59,739 nt of DNA. Source: Flavobacteriales bacterium. GTDB taxonomy: Bacteria; Bacteroidota; Bacteroidia; NS11-12g; UBA955. This document shows positions 28,981 to 38,796 of this stretch, piece by piece. A model generated the notes under the pieces. That model saw only the letters and a list, made by a program, of their open reading frames with translations. It was not told the origin of the DNA and ran no database searches. The stretch spans positions 1 through 59,739 of the forward strand of contig CANKVM010000004.1 of NCBI GenBank assembly GCA_947487175.1, written 5' to 3'. How positions within the stretch are numbered: position 1 is the first letter of the stretch; each line of letters begins with the position of its first letter. The translations under genes were made by a program, and so were the position numbers.

Positions 28981-30147
28981 TTAATATTTTCTTTCTTTCC
29001 AAATGGTTTTAGCCGGTAAGAAAAAGAATATTGTAGTACCAATGGTAATTAAAAACATGTAAAACTCATACAAAATATGTTTTGTTAAAGGCGGTTTTCG
29101 CTGAACTAACAAAGCATAAATTTTATTGATTTGTATGGTTTGTAAGCAGAATTTCACGAGCCAAAATAACAAACCCAATTGCATATTGACGATCAATAAA
29201 ATTGGCATTACAAAATAAAACAAGCCATAGATTCCAAACAACAGCCACCAATACCATGGCAATTCTTTTCCGCCGCTGAGCCAACGCTTTCGCTGGTGTA
29301 GCAAAGGAATAAATCCATCAATCTTATCAGAAAAGGCCAATACCTCAGGACTCATCACATTATTCCATTTCCAACCTTTTTTGCAAATTTCTGAATATAA
29401 TTTATAGTCTTCAGTGATAGAAAATTGTATTTTTCCATATCCACCTGTTTCCCAATAAGCTTCCTTTTTCATAATCATGTTGTTACCAACTGCAGTAGCA
29501 GGAATTCCGGAAAATGAAATAAGATTCAACAAGCCCATGAAATAAGCCCAATCTATTTCTTGAAGCCAACCCCAAACACCATTGCTTTTTACCATAGTGG
29601 TGCCACTGGCTACACCCATGTTTGAAGATAAGCTGCCCAATAAACCCAACGCCCAATTCTGATTTACTTCAACATCGGCATCGGTAATTAAATAGTAATT
29701 GCCTGTAGCAAATTTATCTAGTTGAGCCATCACTCTGGCTTTTGCTTTTAACCCAGAGTTATCATCTACAATGTCAACCAGTTGTATATGTGCTTTTTTT
29801 TCGTTATATTCAGATGTGTCTGAAATGTATGAATCAATAAATGCCAATACTAAATCCTTGGTTTTGTCGGTGCTTTGGTCATTCCCAACGAGAATTTGGA
29901 TTTTTTCTTGGGGGTATTTTAAATTCACAAGTGATGTTAAGCATTGCACAATGTTCTTTTCTTCATTTCGGCAGGCTACCCAAATGCTGATTTCAGGTAA
30001 ATCATTTGAAATCGCTGTCCATTGATTGTTTTCGCCCGCATAATTCTTGTAGTGAGAATAAACCTGATACCTAAATAATGAAAGTGTTTGCCAAATTTGA
30101 ACCAGCAAATACAATGAAACTAAAACAATGAGTATATTTAAAATCAT
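28981..30147 (-). CDS. glycosyltransferase family 2
   Basis: ISIWVACRNEEKNIVQCLTSL, ITDADVEVN, QRKRWLSGG. Confidence 0.88.
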   Translation of the reverse strand: MILNILIVLVSLYLLVQIWQTLSLFRYQVYSHYKNYAGENNQWTAISNDLPEISIWVACRNEEKNIVQCLTSLVNLKYPQEKIQILVGNDQSTDKTKDLVLAFIDSYISDTSEYNEKKAHIQLVDIVDDNSGLKAKARVMAQLDKFATGNYYLITDADVEVNQNWALGLLGSLSSNMGVASGTTMVKSNGVWGWLQEIDWAYFMGLLNLISFSGIPATAVGNNMIMKKEAYWETGGYGKIQFSITEDYKLYSEICKKGWKWNNVMSPEVLAFSDKIDGFIPLLHQRKRWLSGGKELPWYWWLLFGIYGLFYFVMPILLIVNMQLGLLFWLVKFCLQTIQINKIYALLVQRKPPLTKHILYEFYMFLITIGTTIFFFLPAKTIWKERKY

Positions 30148-30845
30148 TAGGTTATGGGTTTAAATTGGAATCCTTTTTCCAACATATTTTCAATGTATTT
30201 AGGCAAAATTTGATGCAGTTGGGCTTGGGCTTTTAAGCTATCATGAAATACAATGATGCTTCCATTTCGTGTTCTTTTAGAAATTTTGCTTAAGCTGTCG
30301 TTGCAATTGAGATTTTTGTCATAATCGTAGGTTAAAATATCCCACATAATTATTTTAAACCCTAAATCAATAATTGCCTTGCCTTGTTTTTTTGTAATCC
30401 TGCCATAGGGTGGTCGAAATAAATTGCAACTGTCGTGATTCAACAATTGCTGCTGGCATTGTTCAACATTTTCAATGTATTCTTCGATGGGGGATGTCCA
30501 ACCTTTGAGATGATTATAAGTGTGATTCCCGATTGAATGTCCCTCAGAAATAATGCGATTCATAACAGTTGGAAACTTATTTGCGTTTTCACCCACTGAA
30601 AAGAATGTTGCTTTGATATTGTTTTTGCTTAAAATATCTAGCACTTCATTTGTTACAATATCGTTTGGTCCATCATCAAAAGTCAAATAAATTGACTTGT
30701 CATTTTTAGCCATTCGCCAAGTATAACGGTAAAAAAAACGTTGAATGAAGGATGGAATCCTGTAATAATGCATAACAGGAGCAAAAATCATTGATTTTTT
30801 TGAGGATTGCATCATTCGATGCCTTAAATTTGCAATATGTCTCAA
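30147..30845 (-). CDS. polysaccharide deacetylase family protein
   Basis: YLTFDDGPND, GHSIGNHTYNH, FRPPYGRI; true start may be an internal Met (30815 or 30812). Confidence 0.85.
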   Translation of the reverse strand: MRHIANLRHRMMQSSKKSMIFAPVMHYYRIPSFIQRFFYRYTWRMAKNDKSIYLTFDDGPNDIVTNEVLDILSKNNIKATFFSVGENANKFPTVMNRIISEGHSIGNHTYNHLKGWTSPIEEYIENVEQCQQQLLNHDSCNLFRPPYGRITKKQGKAIIDLGFKIIMWDILTYDYDKNLNCNDSLSKISKRTRNGSIIVFHDSLKAQAQLHQILPKYIENMLEKGFQFKPIT

Positions 30846-32168
30846 AAGATAACTTTGGTTGGTGGCGGTTTAGCTGGTAGTTTAATGTCGATTTACTTGG
30901 CTAAAAAAGGGTATGATGTTCACTTGTATGAAAGACGTGGCGACATGCGCCTTGGCCAATATCAAGGGGGTAGGAGTATCAATTTGGCATTGTCAACTAG
31001 GGGAATTAATGCTTTGAGTAAAGTTGGGTTGGTGAACGATATTTTAAATATTTCCATTCCAATGAAGGGCAGAATGATGCATAGTGTTGCAGGTGAGTTG
31101 GCTTATCAAGCTTATGGCAGAGAAGATCAAATGATTTATTCTGTTTCTAGAGGACAGTTGAATATCAAATTGTTGCAATTGGCCGATCAATATCCGAATA
31201 TTCATATGTATTTTGACCACAAATGCACCAATGCCAATTTGGAAACCAACGAAACCACATTTGTGAATGCGGCTGGAGAAATTGTAAAAGACAAAGCGGA
31301 TGTGATTTTATCAACCGACGGTGCTTTTTCAGCGGTTAGAGATGCAATGATTCGTTATCCTCGATATAATTTCTCTCAAACTTATGAAAATTACGGTTAC
31401 AAGGAATTAGAAATCGTACCTGCTCCAAATGGTGGATTTCAAATGGATGTAAATAGTTTGCATATTTGGCCACGTAGCAGCTTTTTGATGATTGCATTGC
31501 CAAACCCAGGTGGAAACTTCACGTGTACTTTGTTCATGCCATTTGAAGGTGAAGTGAGTCTTGAAAAATTAAATACCAAAGAAGCGGTTACGTCGTTTTT
31601 TGAAACATATTTTCCTGATACATTGTCTATGATGCCGAATTTAGTTGATGATTTCCTAAATAATCCTACTGGAAACTTGGCAACCATGCGTTGTTATCCT
31701 TGGGTTAAAAATAACGTTGCTTTAATGGGAGATAGTGCCCATGCAATAGTGCCTTTTTATGGACAAGGAATGAATTGTTCATTCGAAGATTGTGTGGTAT
31801 TAGACCAATGTATTGATGAGTTTAAAGGAGATTGGACAAAGATTTTGGATGCCTACCAAAAATCGAGAAAACCCAATGCAGATGCAATTGCAAGTTTGGC
31901 TTTACAAAACTTTATTGAGATGAGGGATTTGGTGGGGTCTCCTGAGTTTTTACACAAAAAACATATTGAACACGACTTAGTAGTTTTGTATCCTGATAAA
32001 TTCAAGAGCCAATACGAAAGAACTACCTTTTCAAATGAAAATTATTTAGATGCACTCAATTGGGGTGCGAAAAATGATACATTGTTGGAATATATCATTT
32101 CTGAAAAGTTAGAAGACAAAGTGAGTGATGCTCAGTTTATGGAGCAATTATTTGCAAAGATGCTTTAA
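30837..32168 (+). CDS. kmo: kynurenine 3-monooxygenase (FAD-dependent)
   Basis: GGGLAGSLMSIYLAKKGYDVHLYERR, GRSINLALSTRG, GDSAHAIVPFYGQGMNCSFEDC. Confidence 0.9.
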   Translation: MSQKITLVGGGLAGSLMSIYLAKKGYDVHLYERRGDMRLGQYQGGRSINLALSTRGINALSKVGLVNDILNISIPMKGRMMHSVAGELAYQAYGREDQMIYSVSRGQLNIKLLQLADQYPNIHMYFDHKCTNANLETNETTFVNAAGEIVKDKADVILSTDGAFSAVRDAMIRYPRYNFSQTYENYGYKELEIVPAPNGGFQMDVNSLHIWPRSSFLMIALPNPGGNFTCTLFMPFEGEVSLEKLNTKEAVTSFFETYFPDTLSMMPNLVDDFLNNPTGNLATMRCYPWVKNNVALMGDSAHAIVPFYGQGMNCSFEDCVVLDQCIDEFKGDWTKILDAYQKSRKPNADAIASLALQNFIEMRDLVGSPEFLHKKHIEHDLVVLYPDKFKSQYERTTFSNENYLDALNWGAKNDTLLEYIISEKLEDKVSDAQFMEQLFAKML

Positions 32169-32390
32169 TTATTTTTTGGGAGCATTTTTGTTGACTTCTA
32201 CCAAGCTGTCGATATAGTCGGGGTTGTAATTGGTTTTATATTGTATTTTCTGAGTGAACTTTTTCCCAGTTCTTTTGTGGTATTCTTTATTTGGTTTTAA
32301 GATTGCGATATACGCCCAAATTGAAATTCCGGTGATAATCGTGAAGAATATAATGGCAACAGCCAACTTTTGTTTTTGTTGTTTTTCCAT
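32169..32390 (-). CDS. small hypothetical membrane protein
   Basis: 73 aa, single TM, lies 4 nt downstream of the Ldh-family gene. Confidence 0.5.
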   Translation of the reverse strand: MEKQQKQKLAVAIIFFTIITGISIWAYIAILKPNKEYHKRTGKKFTQKIQYKTNYNPDYIDSLVEVNKNAPKK

Positions 32391-32393
32391 AAT

Positions 32394-33473
32394 TTAAAGA
32401 GGTGATTTTATTTGTAACTCAGAAGTTAATGATTCAATGTCTTTGCAAACAGCATTCACCAATGGAATGCCTCTGATTAATCTTTCATTGGAAAGATTAT
32501 GTTCAATTTCTCCGGGTATTAAAACAGGGTTTTCAATGTCTATAGATACTGTGTTTTTAAACGTTTGGATCCATAAATCCATGTTCTTTTTTGTGGTTTC
32601 TTTGTCTTGAAAACCATCTATGTCCCAACATCCCACAAAGTGACCTATTCCTTTTCCCGGTTGGTTTGGAATGGGGTCTAAAAACGATACAAATGGCGGC
32701 ACCCAAGGACCAAAATTTGCCCCAGTTAATACTCCTGAAAATATATCAACCCAAGAACCTAGTCCATAACCTTTGTGATATCCACCGTTTTTGGTACTTC
32801 CCAAAGGGAGTAAAATTCCACTGTTTTTCAATGCCTTGGCATCTGTGGTTGGTTCTCCATTGTTCGCGATTGCCCATCCCTCAGGAATGGGATTATTATT
32901 TCTCTCAGCTATTTCAAGTTTTCCATTTGCAGCGGCCGCCGTTGCCATATCCAAAACGAAAGGTATTTCGTTTTGAGTAGGAATTGCAACACAAATAGGA
33001 TTCGTGCCTAACATTCTCTGTTTTCCTCCAGCAGGAGTAACCAATGGACTTGCATTGGTCATTGCAAATCCGATAAAATCTTTTTCCAAGGCCATCATTG
33101 CATGATAGGCAGCAATACCAAAGTGATTTGAATTTGAAATTCCGGCCCAGCCACTTCCATATTCAGCAGTTGCTTCTATAGCTAAGTTCATTGCAAAAGG
33201 TGCAGATAGCAAACCAATTGCACCATCGGCATCCACATGAATCATGGTCTTTTTTCGATGGGTGACTATAAAATTGGGTGTTGGATTAATTCTTCCATTA
33301 CGGATTAATCTTATATACCCACTTAATCGGGCAACCCCGTGGCTATCAATTCCTCTTAAATCAGCATCAACCAAAACCTGCGCACTTAATTGTGCATTTT
33401 GGGCAGAAAAACCACAAGTTTCAAAAACGTTGGCAATCCAATTTTTTAGAATCTCTGATTGAATGATTGTCAT
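32394..33473 (-). CDS. Ldh family (malate/L-lactate dehydrogenase-like) oxidoreductase
   Basis: DLRGIDSHGVARLSGYI, SNHFGIAAYHAM, GTNPICVAIP. Confidence 0.9.
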   Translation of the reverse strand: MTIIQSEILKNWIANVFETCGFSAQNAQLSAQVLVDADLRGIDSHGVARLSGYIRLIRNGRINPTPNFIVTHRKKTMIHVDADGAIGLLSAPFAMNLAIEATAEYGSGWAGISNSNHFGIAAYHAMMALEKDFIGFAMTNASPLVTPAGGKQRMLGTNPICVAIPTQNEIPFVLDMATAAAANGKLEIAERNNNPIPEGWAIANNGEPTTDAKALKNSGILLPLGSTKNGGYHKGYGLGSWVDIFSGVLTGANFGPWVPPFVSFLDPIPNQPGKGIGHFVGCWDIDGFQDKETTKKNMDLWIQTFKNTVSIDIENPVLIPGEIEHNLSNERLIRGIPLVNAVCKDIESLTSELQIKSPL

Positions 33474-35308
33474 TTTGTTACTTTCAACCATTTTTGAACG
33501 GCACCTTCAGTTAACCAATATTCATTTGATTTTTGGTTTGCATTCAATGTTATAGAAAATTCAATCTCGTTGAAACCTTTAAAGCCAGCAGATAATGTTC
33601 GAATTAAACCTCCACGATTGATTAAAATTTCTACAGATTCAGGTCTGCCAAGTTTCATCCAAGTAGCTTCTAAATCGTTGTTTATTCGCACACCATTCAG
33701 TGCTATAATTTCATCATTAACATTCAATCCTAAATCTAAAGATGGACCCGGATTTCTCACATATTTTACAATTGTTTTACCGTTTGATAGTTCGCAATTT
33801 GATCCCCAGTTGAATTTATTGGCTTCAACTTTTTTTATGTCTAATTCTAGATTTTTGAAAATTGACAAATAATCAGGAGATTCTGTTGTAGCTAGCCATT
33901 TGTTGAAATCAGCAGACAAATCTACACCAGCAATTTTATTACAAACATTTAGAAAATCCTCATCAGTATACCCTATACCATCTTTTGCTTTCCCTTTTTT
34001 CGTGTTTAGATAGAAATCATTGTAAAGTGTTTTGTAAACATCGTCCAATGATTTATTACCATTGGTAGCTTTTGATATAGTCATGTCTAACAAAGCACCA
34101 ATGATTAATCCTTTAGAATAATAGGAATATGAGTTGTTTTTTGAATTTTCTGAGGGACGATATTCCTTTATCCATGCATCCCAACTCATTTCATGAAGGG
34201 TAGCGATTTTGCTCCCTGCTCTGTTTTCATGATTATTAATATATCCTATCAAGGTATTTAAAAAGTCTTGGCGGCTTATATATCCGGCGCGCATTAATGC
34301 CAATTCATCATAATACGAGGTAATTCCTTCGGCAATCCATAACGATTTGGTGTAATTTTCATTGCTATAGTCAAATGGGCCCAAGGCAACTGGCCTAATT
34401 CTCTTCACATTCCACAAATGGAAATATTCGTGGGCAACCAAGCCTAATAATCCTTGATAACTGCTAGTGTTAGCGTATCCGAAACGAGACATCATGAGGG
34501 TGGATCCGTTTTTGTGTTCTAAACCGCCTCCACCTGCTTCAACATTTTGAATGATGAAAGTATAGGATTTACATGGGTGAATGCCAACAATATTCGTCAT
34601 GGTTTGACAAATATGTTGCATATCCAATTTTAGTTTTTCAATATTTGCGTTGTTTTTGCCAACTAACGCAACACGGTGCTTGACATTTGACACTTCGAAT
34701 TCAAATGTTTGGAAATTGCCCAATTGAACAGGCGAATCTACCAACTCATCGTAGTTTTCGAATTGTATGAATAACTCATTGTGAGAATTGGATATTAGGT
34801 CTTGACTTGTTACATTCATTGGACTTGCCGCTGAAATCCAACCAGCAGGAGTAAGCACTGTGAGTTCACCATTGAGTTTTTCTTTTCCTTCAACAAACAT
34901 CAAAACAGAACCCATATTTAATAAAGCTTGATCTTCATCAATAAATGAAGTTCTAACGCTTAATTCAAAGCAATATACTTTATATCTAAATGAAATTTTA
35001 TCTCCTTTTTTGGTAGGGAAGGACCAAGTGTTTTTGTCTAATTTGTTAACTTCAATAGCCCTGCTGTTAACGTCGCAACTTACTGCTTCTGCATTTTTTG
35101 CAAATTCACGAACCAAGTAACTACCGGGTGTCCAAACCGGCATACTTATTTTTGTAACGCCTTTTTCGCTGGCAATGGTTTGAATAAGTACTTCAGCATA
35201 ATGGTTTTTCGGGTTTGGAATACGAATTTCGTATTTTACATTTTGAGCGTCGATGTTGGTCATTGATAAAAATAGAATTACAATAAGAAAAAGTATTTTT
35301 TTCTGCAT
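33470..35308 (-). CDS. M61 family metallopeptidase
   Basis: GLVAHEYFHLWNVKRIRP zinc motif, GGGLEHKNGST, C-terminal PDZ-like segment; start preferred at ATG 35308. Confidence 0.88.
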   Translation of the reverse strand: MQKKILFLIVILFLSMTNIDAQNVKYEIRIPNPKNHYAEVLIQTIASEKGVTKISMPVWTPGSYLVREFAKNAEAVSCDVNSRAIEVNKLDKNTWSFPTKKGDKISFRYKVYCFELSVRTSFIDEDQALLNMGSVLMFVEGKEKLNGELTVLTPAGWISAASPMNVTSQDLISNSHNELFIQFENYDELVDSPVQLGNFQTFEFEVSNVKHRVALVGKNNANIEKLKLDMQHICQTMTNIVGIHPCKSYTFIIQNVEAGGGGLEHKNGSTLMMSRFGYANTSSYQGLLGLVAHEYFHLWNVKRIRPVALGPFDYSNENYTKSLWIAEGITSYYDELALMRAGYISRQDFLNTLIGYINNHENRAGSKIATLHEMSWDAWIKEYRPSENSKNNSYSYYSKGLIIGALLDMTISKATNGNKSLDDVYKTLYNDFYLNTKKGKAKDGIGYTDEDFLNVCNKIAGVDLSADFNKWLATTESPDYLSIFKNLELDIKKVEANKFNWGSNCELSNGKTIVKYVRNPGPSLDLGLNVNDEIIALNGVRINNDLEATWMKLGRPESVEILINRGGLIRTLSAGFKGFNEIEFSITLNANQKSNEYWLTEGAVQKWLKVTK

Positions 35309-35382
35309 CTTGCAAATTTCATTCTTTTTGCTCAATTTATAATGGAAAATTTATGTGAGTTTTTTTTATTATCTTTGATATT

Positions 35383-35865
35383 ATGAAAAACAGGTTAGTT
35401 CTCTCAATATTTGTTTTAGGCGTATTTTTTGTTTCATTAAATACATCTTGTACAAAAGAAACAACAACAACCAATAAAGATACAACTTCAGTTGATACAA
35501 CGAAAAAAGCTACATATTTAGAGCAGATGTTTGAATTGTATGTATTGAATTCGCCAGTTATCATAACATCCGCTATTGATACTGCTGGCAATAACATTAC
35601 AGCGCAATATCAAGATGAGATTATTACATTGAAAAAGAAGACTTATTACGATGGTCCTTTAGAAATTTTGGCAGGAGGTACATTGTATACTGGAACTTGG
35701 AAATCCAACAGCGATTATTCAACATTAGAACTATCAATTACAGGAAAGCCTGAGTTTGAGTTCTTTCTAAGTCCTTGGCGTTTCACTTATAAATCGCTGA
35801 CAATTTTAAGATTGGCTCCAATTACCAATCCTTTGAAAAAGACATTAGAACTACAAAAGAAGTAA
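35383..35865 (+). CDS. hypothetical lipoprotein
   Basis: 160 aa, lipobox LNTSCTKE. Confidence 0.6.
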   Translation: MKNRLVLSIFVLGVFFVSLNTSCTKETTTTNKDTTSVDTTKKATYLEQMFELYVLNSPVIITSAIDTAGNNITAQYQDEIITLKKKTYYDGPLEILAGGTLYTGTWKSNSDYSTLELSITGKPEFEFFLSPWRFTYKSLTILRLAPITNPLKKTLELQKK

Positions 35866-35990
35866 TTAATCTTCTTCGTCTCTTTCCATGATTACAGTTT
35901 TTCTAACTGTTTTTCGTTTTTATCTTAGATAGGTGAATTTTCATTCTTTTATCAATACTGAAATCAAATTTGAATGAGTATCTTTGTTTC

Positions 35991-36500
35991 ATGGAAGAAA
36001 TATTTGTGAACAAAGTAGCAAACAGTGGTTTAATTACAATAAACCTAGAAGATTTTTATTCCGTTGGCGACAGGGTTGAAATTGATGTGAAGGATTTATT
36101 ATTTATGGGATTGGTATTGAAGGAAAAAGATTTCCGTGAATTCATCAAAATCAATGATTGGACCATTTATCAAGACAAATTCGTATCTGTACATTGTTCC
36201 GCTGATGCCATTGTGCCAACGTGGGCATATATGCTTATAGCCGCCAAGTTATCTGGAATTGCGGCTAAAGTAGTTTTCGGAGATTTGAACGCACTTGAAG
36301 CTGCTCTTTGGGAAAATGCATTCGACCATTTAGAAATAGAAGATTACCGAGATCAAAAAGTAGTAATCAAAGGTTGCGGAGATTTACCTGTTTCTCCTGC
36401 GGCCTACACAAACATCTCGAATAAGTTAGTTCCAGTAGTGCAAAGTTTAATGTATGGCGAACCATGCAGCACAGTGCCTGTTTATAAAAGAAAAAGTTAA
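35991..36500 (+). CDS. DUF2480 family protein
   Basis: MEEIFVNKVANSGLITINLEDF...IDVKDLLFMGLVLKEKDFREF. Confidence 0.8.
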   Translation: MEEIFVNKVANSGLITINLEDFYSVGDRVEIDVKDLLFMGLVLKEKDFREFIKINDWTIYQDKFVSVHCSADAIVPTWAYMLIAAKLSGIAAKVVFGDLNALEAALWENAFDHLEIEDYRDQKVVIKGCGDLPVSPAAYTNISNKLVPVVQSLMYGEPCSTVPVYKRKS

Positions 36501-36571
36501 TTAGACAGATTCATCCTCCCGAAAGCTTTCGGGATAAGGGATAATCTGTCTAACCTGTCTAATCCGTCTAA
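36501..36571. repeat. structured intergenic element: 11-bp outer inverted arms, inner 16-nt palindrome, three tandem 9-mers
   Basis: ttagacagatt...cccgaaagctttcggg...aatctgtctaa, followed in register by tctgtctaa/cctgtctaa/tccgtctaa. Confidence 0.7.
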
Positions 36572-36584
36572 ACTTATTTTGGGT

Positions 36585-38015
36585 TTAATCAATAAAGGTA
36601 ACCTTAATTGTATTGGTTCTTTGTTTCTTATGAATTGGCATGCTTGCACAATTGATAACACAATCTCCCTCAATAACAATTTTTTCGTCTTTTAAAATGT
36701 CTATGATATCTTGGAAAGTTTCATCAGTGCTCACAAATTTATCGTAATAAAATCCGCGTACACCCCAAACAAGACTCAATGTATTCAGCAAGAATTTATT
36801 GTCTGTAAAAATATAAATACTTGCTTCTGGACGGTAACTCGCAACTTTAAATCCGGTGTATCCACTTTTTGTCATGGCAATAATTGCTTTTGCTTTTAAG
36901 TGGTCACTCATTCTTACTGCGGTAAAACAAATTTCATCTGATGCAAAAGAAGGAGAGGAGGCATCTGGCTTCACCCCTTTATAGTAAGCCCTTCTGTCTG
37001 ATTCTATATCAGTGATGATGCTATTCATAAATTCAATAACACGTATTGGGTATTTACCAACGGATGTTTCGGCAGAAAGCATTACTGCATCGGCACCATC
37101 TAAAACCGCATTTGCTACATCTGTTATTTCTGCTCGTGTTGGCATGCTATCTGTAATCATGCTTTCCATCATTTGGGTGGCAATAATTACTGGCTTAGCT
37201 GCCAAAATGCATTTTTCAACAATTGATTTTTGAATTAGAGGGACTTTTTGAAGAGGTACTTCAACTCCCAAATCACCACGAGCCACCATAATGCCGTCAG
37301 CTACTTTAATAATGCTGTCTATATTGGCAACCGCTTCTGGCTTTTCTATTTTTGCAATTACTTTGGTGTGTTTTCCTTTTGCTGCGATTATTTCCTTTAC
37401 AGCAATAATATCTTCAGCGGTTCTTACAAATGACAATGCAACCCAATCAACATTTTTTTCTAAACCAAATTCAAGATCAATTAAATCTTTTTCAGTTAAG
37501 CAAGGAATTGTCACTTTCGTATTCGGTAGGTTAAATCCTTTATTTGATGTCAAAATCCCACCAGCTACAACAATTGCTTTTAAATTCTTTGCATCTATAA
37601 TACTGTCTATAACCAATTCGGATTTCCCATCGTTCAATAATATACGTTCTCCAGGTTTTGCGTCTAAGGGAAGTCTATCATATGAAACATAGAGCTTTTC
37701 TTTTGTACTGATACATTCAACAGTAGTAACAATAATTGATTCCCCATCAACAAGATGAATTTCTCCATCTACTTTGCCAATACGCAATTTTGGTCCTTGA
37801 AGGTCTTGCAGAAGGGCAATATGGCTTCCTAATTTTTCATTGATTTTTCTGACGCGCTCAATAACTTCGTTGTGTATTTCATGTGCTCCGTGAGAAAAGT
37901 TTAGTCGGCAAACATCCACACCAGCGTGAATTATTTTCTCTAGCATTTCTTCGCTGCTAGTTGCAGGACCTATTGTTGCTACTATTTTGGTTTTGTTGAA
38001 ATTCTCGTTGTACAT
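36585..38015 (-). CDS. pyk: pyruvate kinase
   Basis: TKIVATIGPATSS, CRLNFSHG, IMVARGDLGVEVP, TQMMESMI. Confidence 0.96.
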   Translation of the reverse strand: MYNENFNKTKIVATIGPATSSEEMLEKIIHAGVDVCRLNFSHGAHEIHNEVIERVRKINEKLGSHIALLQDLQGPKLRIGKVDGEIHLVDGESIIVTTVECISTKEKLYVSYDRLPLDAKPGERILLNDGKSELVIDSIIDAKNLKAIVVAGGILTSNKGFNLPNTKVTIPCLTEKDLIDLEFGLEKNVDWVALSFVRTAEDIIAVKEIIAAKGKHTKVIAKIEKPEAVANIDSIIKVADGIMVARGDLGVEVPLQKVPLIQKSIVEKCILAAKPVIIATQMMESMITDSMPTRAEITDVANAVLDGADAVMLSAETSVGKYPIRVIEFMNSIITDIESDRRAYYKGVKPDASSPSFASDEICFTAVRMSDHLKAKAIIAMTKSGYTGFKVASYRPEASIYIFTDNKFLLNTLSLVWGVRGFYYDKFVSTDETFQDIIDILKDEKIVIEGDCVINCASMPIHKKQRTNTIKVTFID

Positions 38016-38022
38016 ATTTTAT

Positions 38023-38457
38023 TTATAGATGTCGCAGCAAATTAACCCATGTAAATTTTATTGCTTTTTCTGGTGGAAAAACATAAGCCGTTTGAATTTT
38101 ATCCATCGATTTTAGTTTTTCTAACCAAAGTTCAAAGTTAGGCATTAGTTCTTCATCCTCTATCAAAATCCAATAATCTGGAGTCGGTTTTCCTGAATAA
38201 ATTTTTCCCAAAGTGCCATTATTTTGCAAAATCCACATCGAAGTAGCGTATTCTGAACCCTGAAAATGGTATTCAACATGCTGCGAAATCCTATTTTGCG
38301 ACAAATTTATTGCAAAAGTTTCGGGTTCGCACACAAATTTTAAAGAAAAAGTGTCTTCAAGACACCAAGCCAGCAAATACGGGCTAGAATCAGCATGTAC
38401 GGCCACTATTTTGAAGTCGTTTGGATGCTTAATAATGGTAGATTTGTATCTTTTCAT
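38023..38457 (-). CDS. IPExxxVDY-type conserved protein
   Basis: Immediately upstream of pyk; YWILIEDEE...LKSMDKIQTAYVFPPEKAIKFTWVNLLRHL; ATG 38457 preferred. Confidence 0.6.
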   Translation of the reverse strand: MKRYKSTIIKHPNDFKIVAVHADSSPYLLAWCLEDTFSLKFVCEPETFAINLSQNRISQHVEYHFQGSEYATSMWILQNNGTLGKIYSGKPTPDYWILIEDEELMPNFELWLEKLKSMDKIQTAYVFPPEKAIKFTWVNLLRHL

Positions 38458-38556
38458 TGACAAAATTTCAATACAAAAATAAATTTTCATTCTGATGTCA
38501 AGAAAAAAATGTTTCTTTGTAGCGCAAAAAAACACTCATTATTATTCATTATTATC

Positions 38557-38793
38557 ATGTCAGACATTGCAGAAAAAGTAAAAGCCATTATCGTAGATAA
38601 GCTTGGCGTAGATGAAGCAGACGTTGTTACGGATGCTAGTTTCACCAATGATTTGGGTGCAGACTCATTAGACACAGTTGAATTGATCATGGAATTCGAA
38701 AAAGAATTCGACATCAGTATTCCCGATGATCAAGCAGAAAAAATCCAAACAGTTGGGGAAGCTGTTCGTTACATCGAAGAAAACAAAAACTAA
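38557..38793 (+). CDS. acpP: acyl carrier protein
   Basis: [21 protein letters not shown] phosphopantetheine site. Confidence 0.96.
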   Translation: MSDIAEKVKAIIVDKLGVDEADVVTDASFTNDLGADSLDTVELIMEFEKEFDISIPDDQAEKIQTVGEAVRYIEENKN

Positions 38794-38796
38794 TTT

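Noticed and set aside
36497-36679. 60 aa minus-strand ORF
   Set aside because: Runs through the intergenic repeat and the pyk 3' end in another frame.
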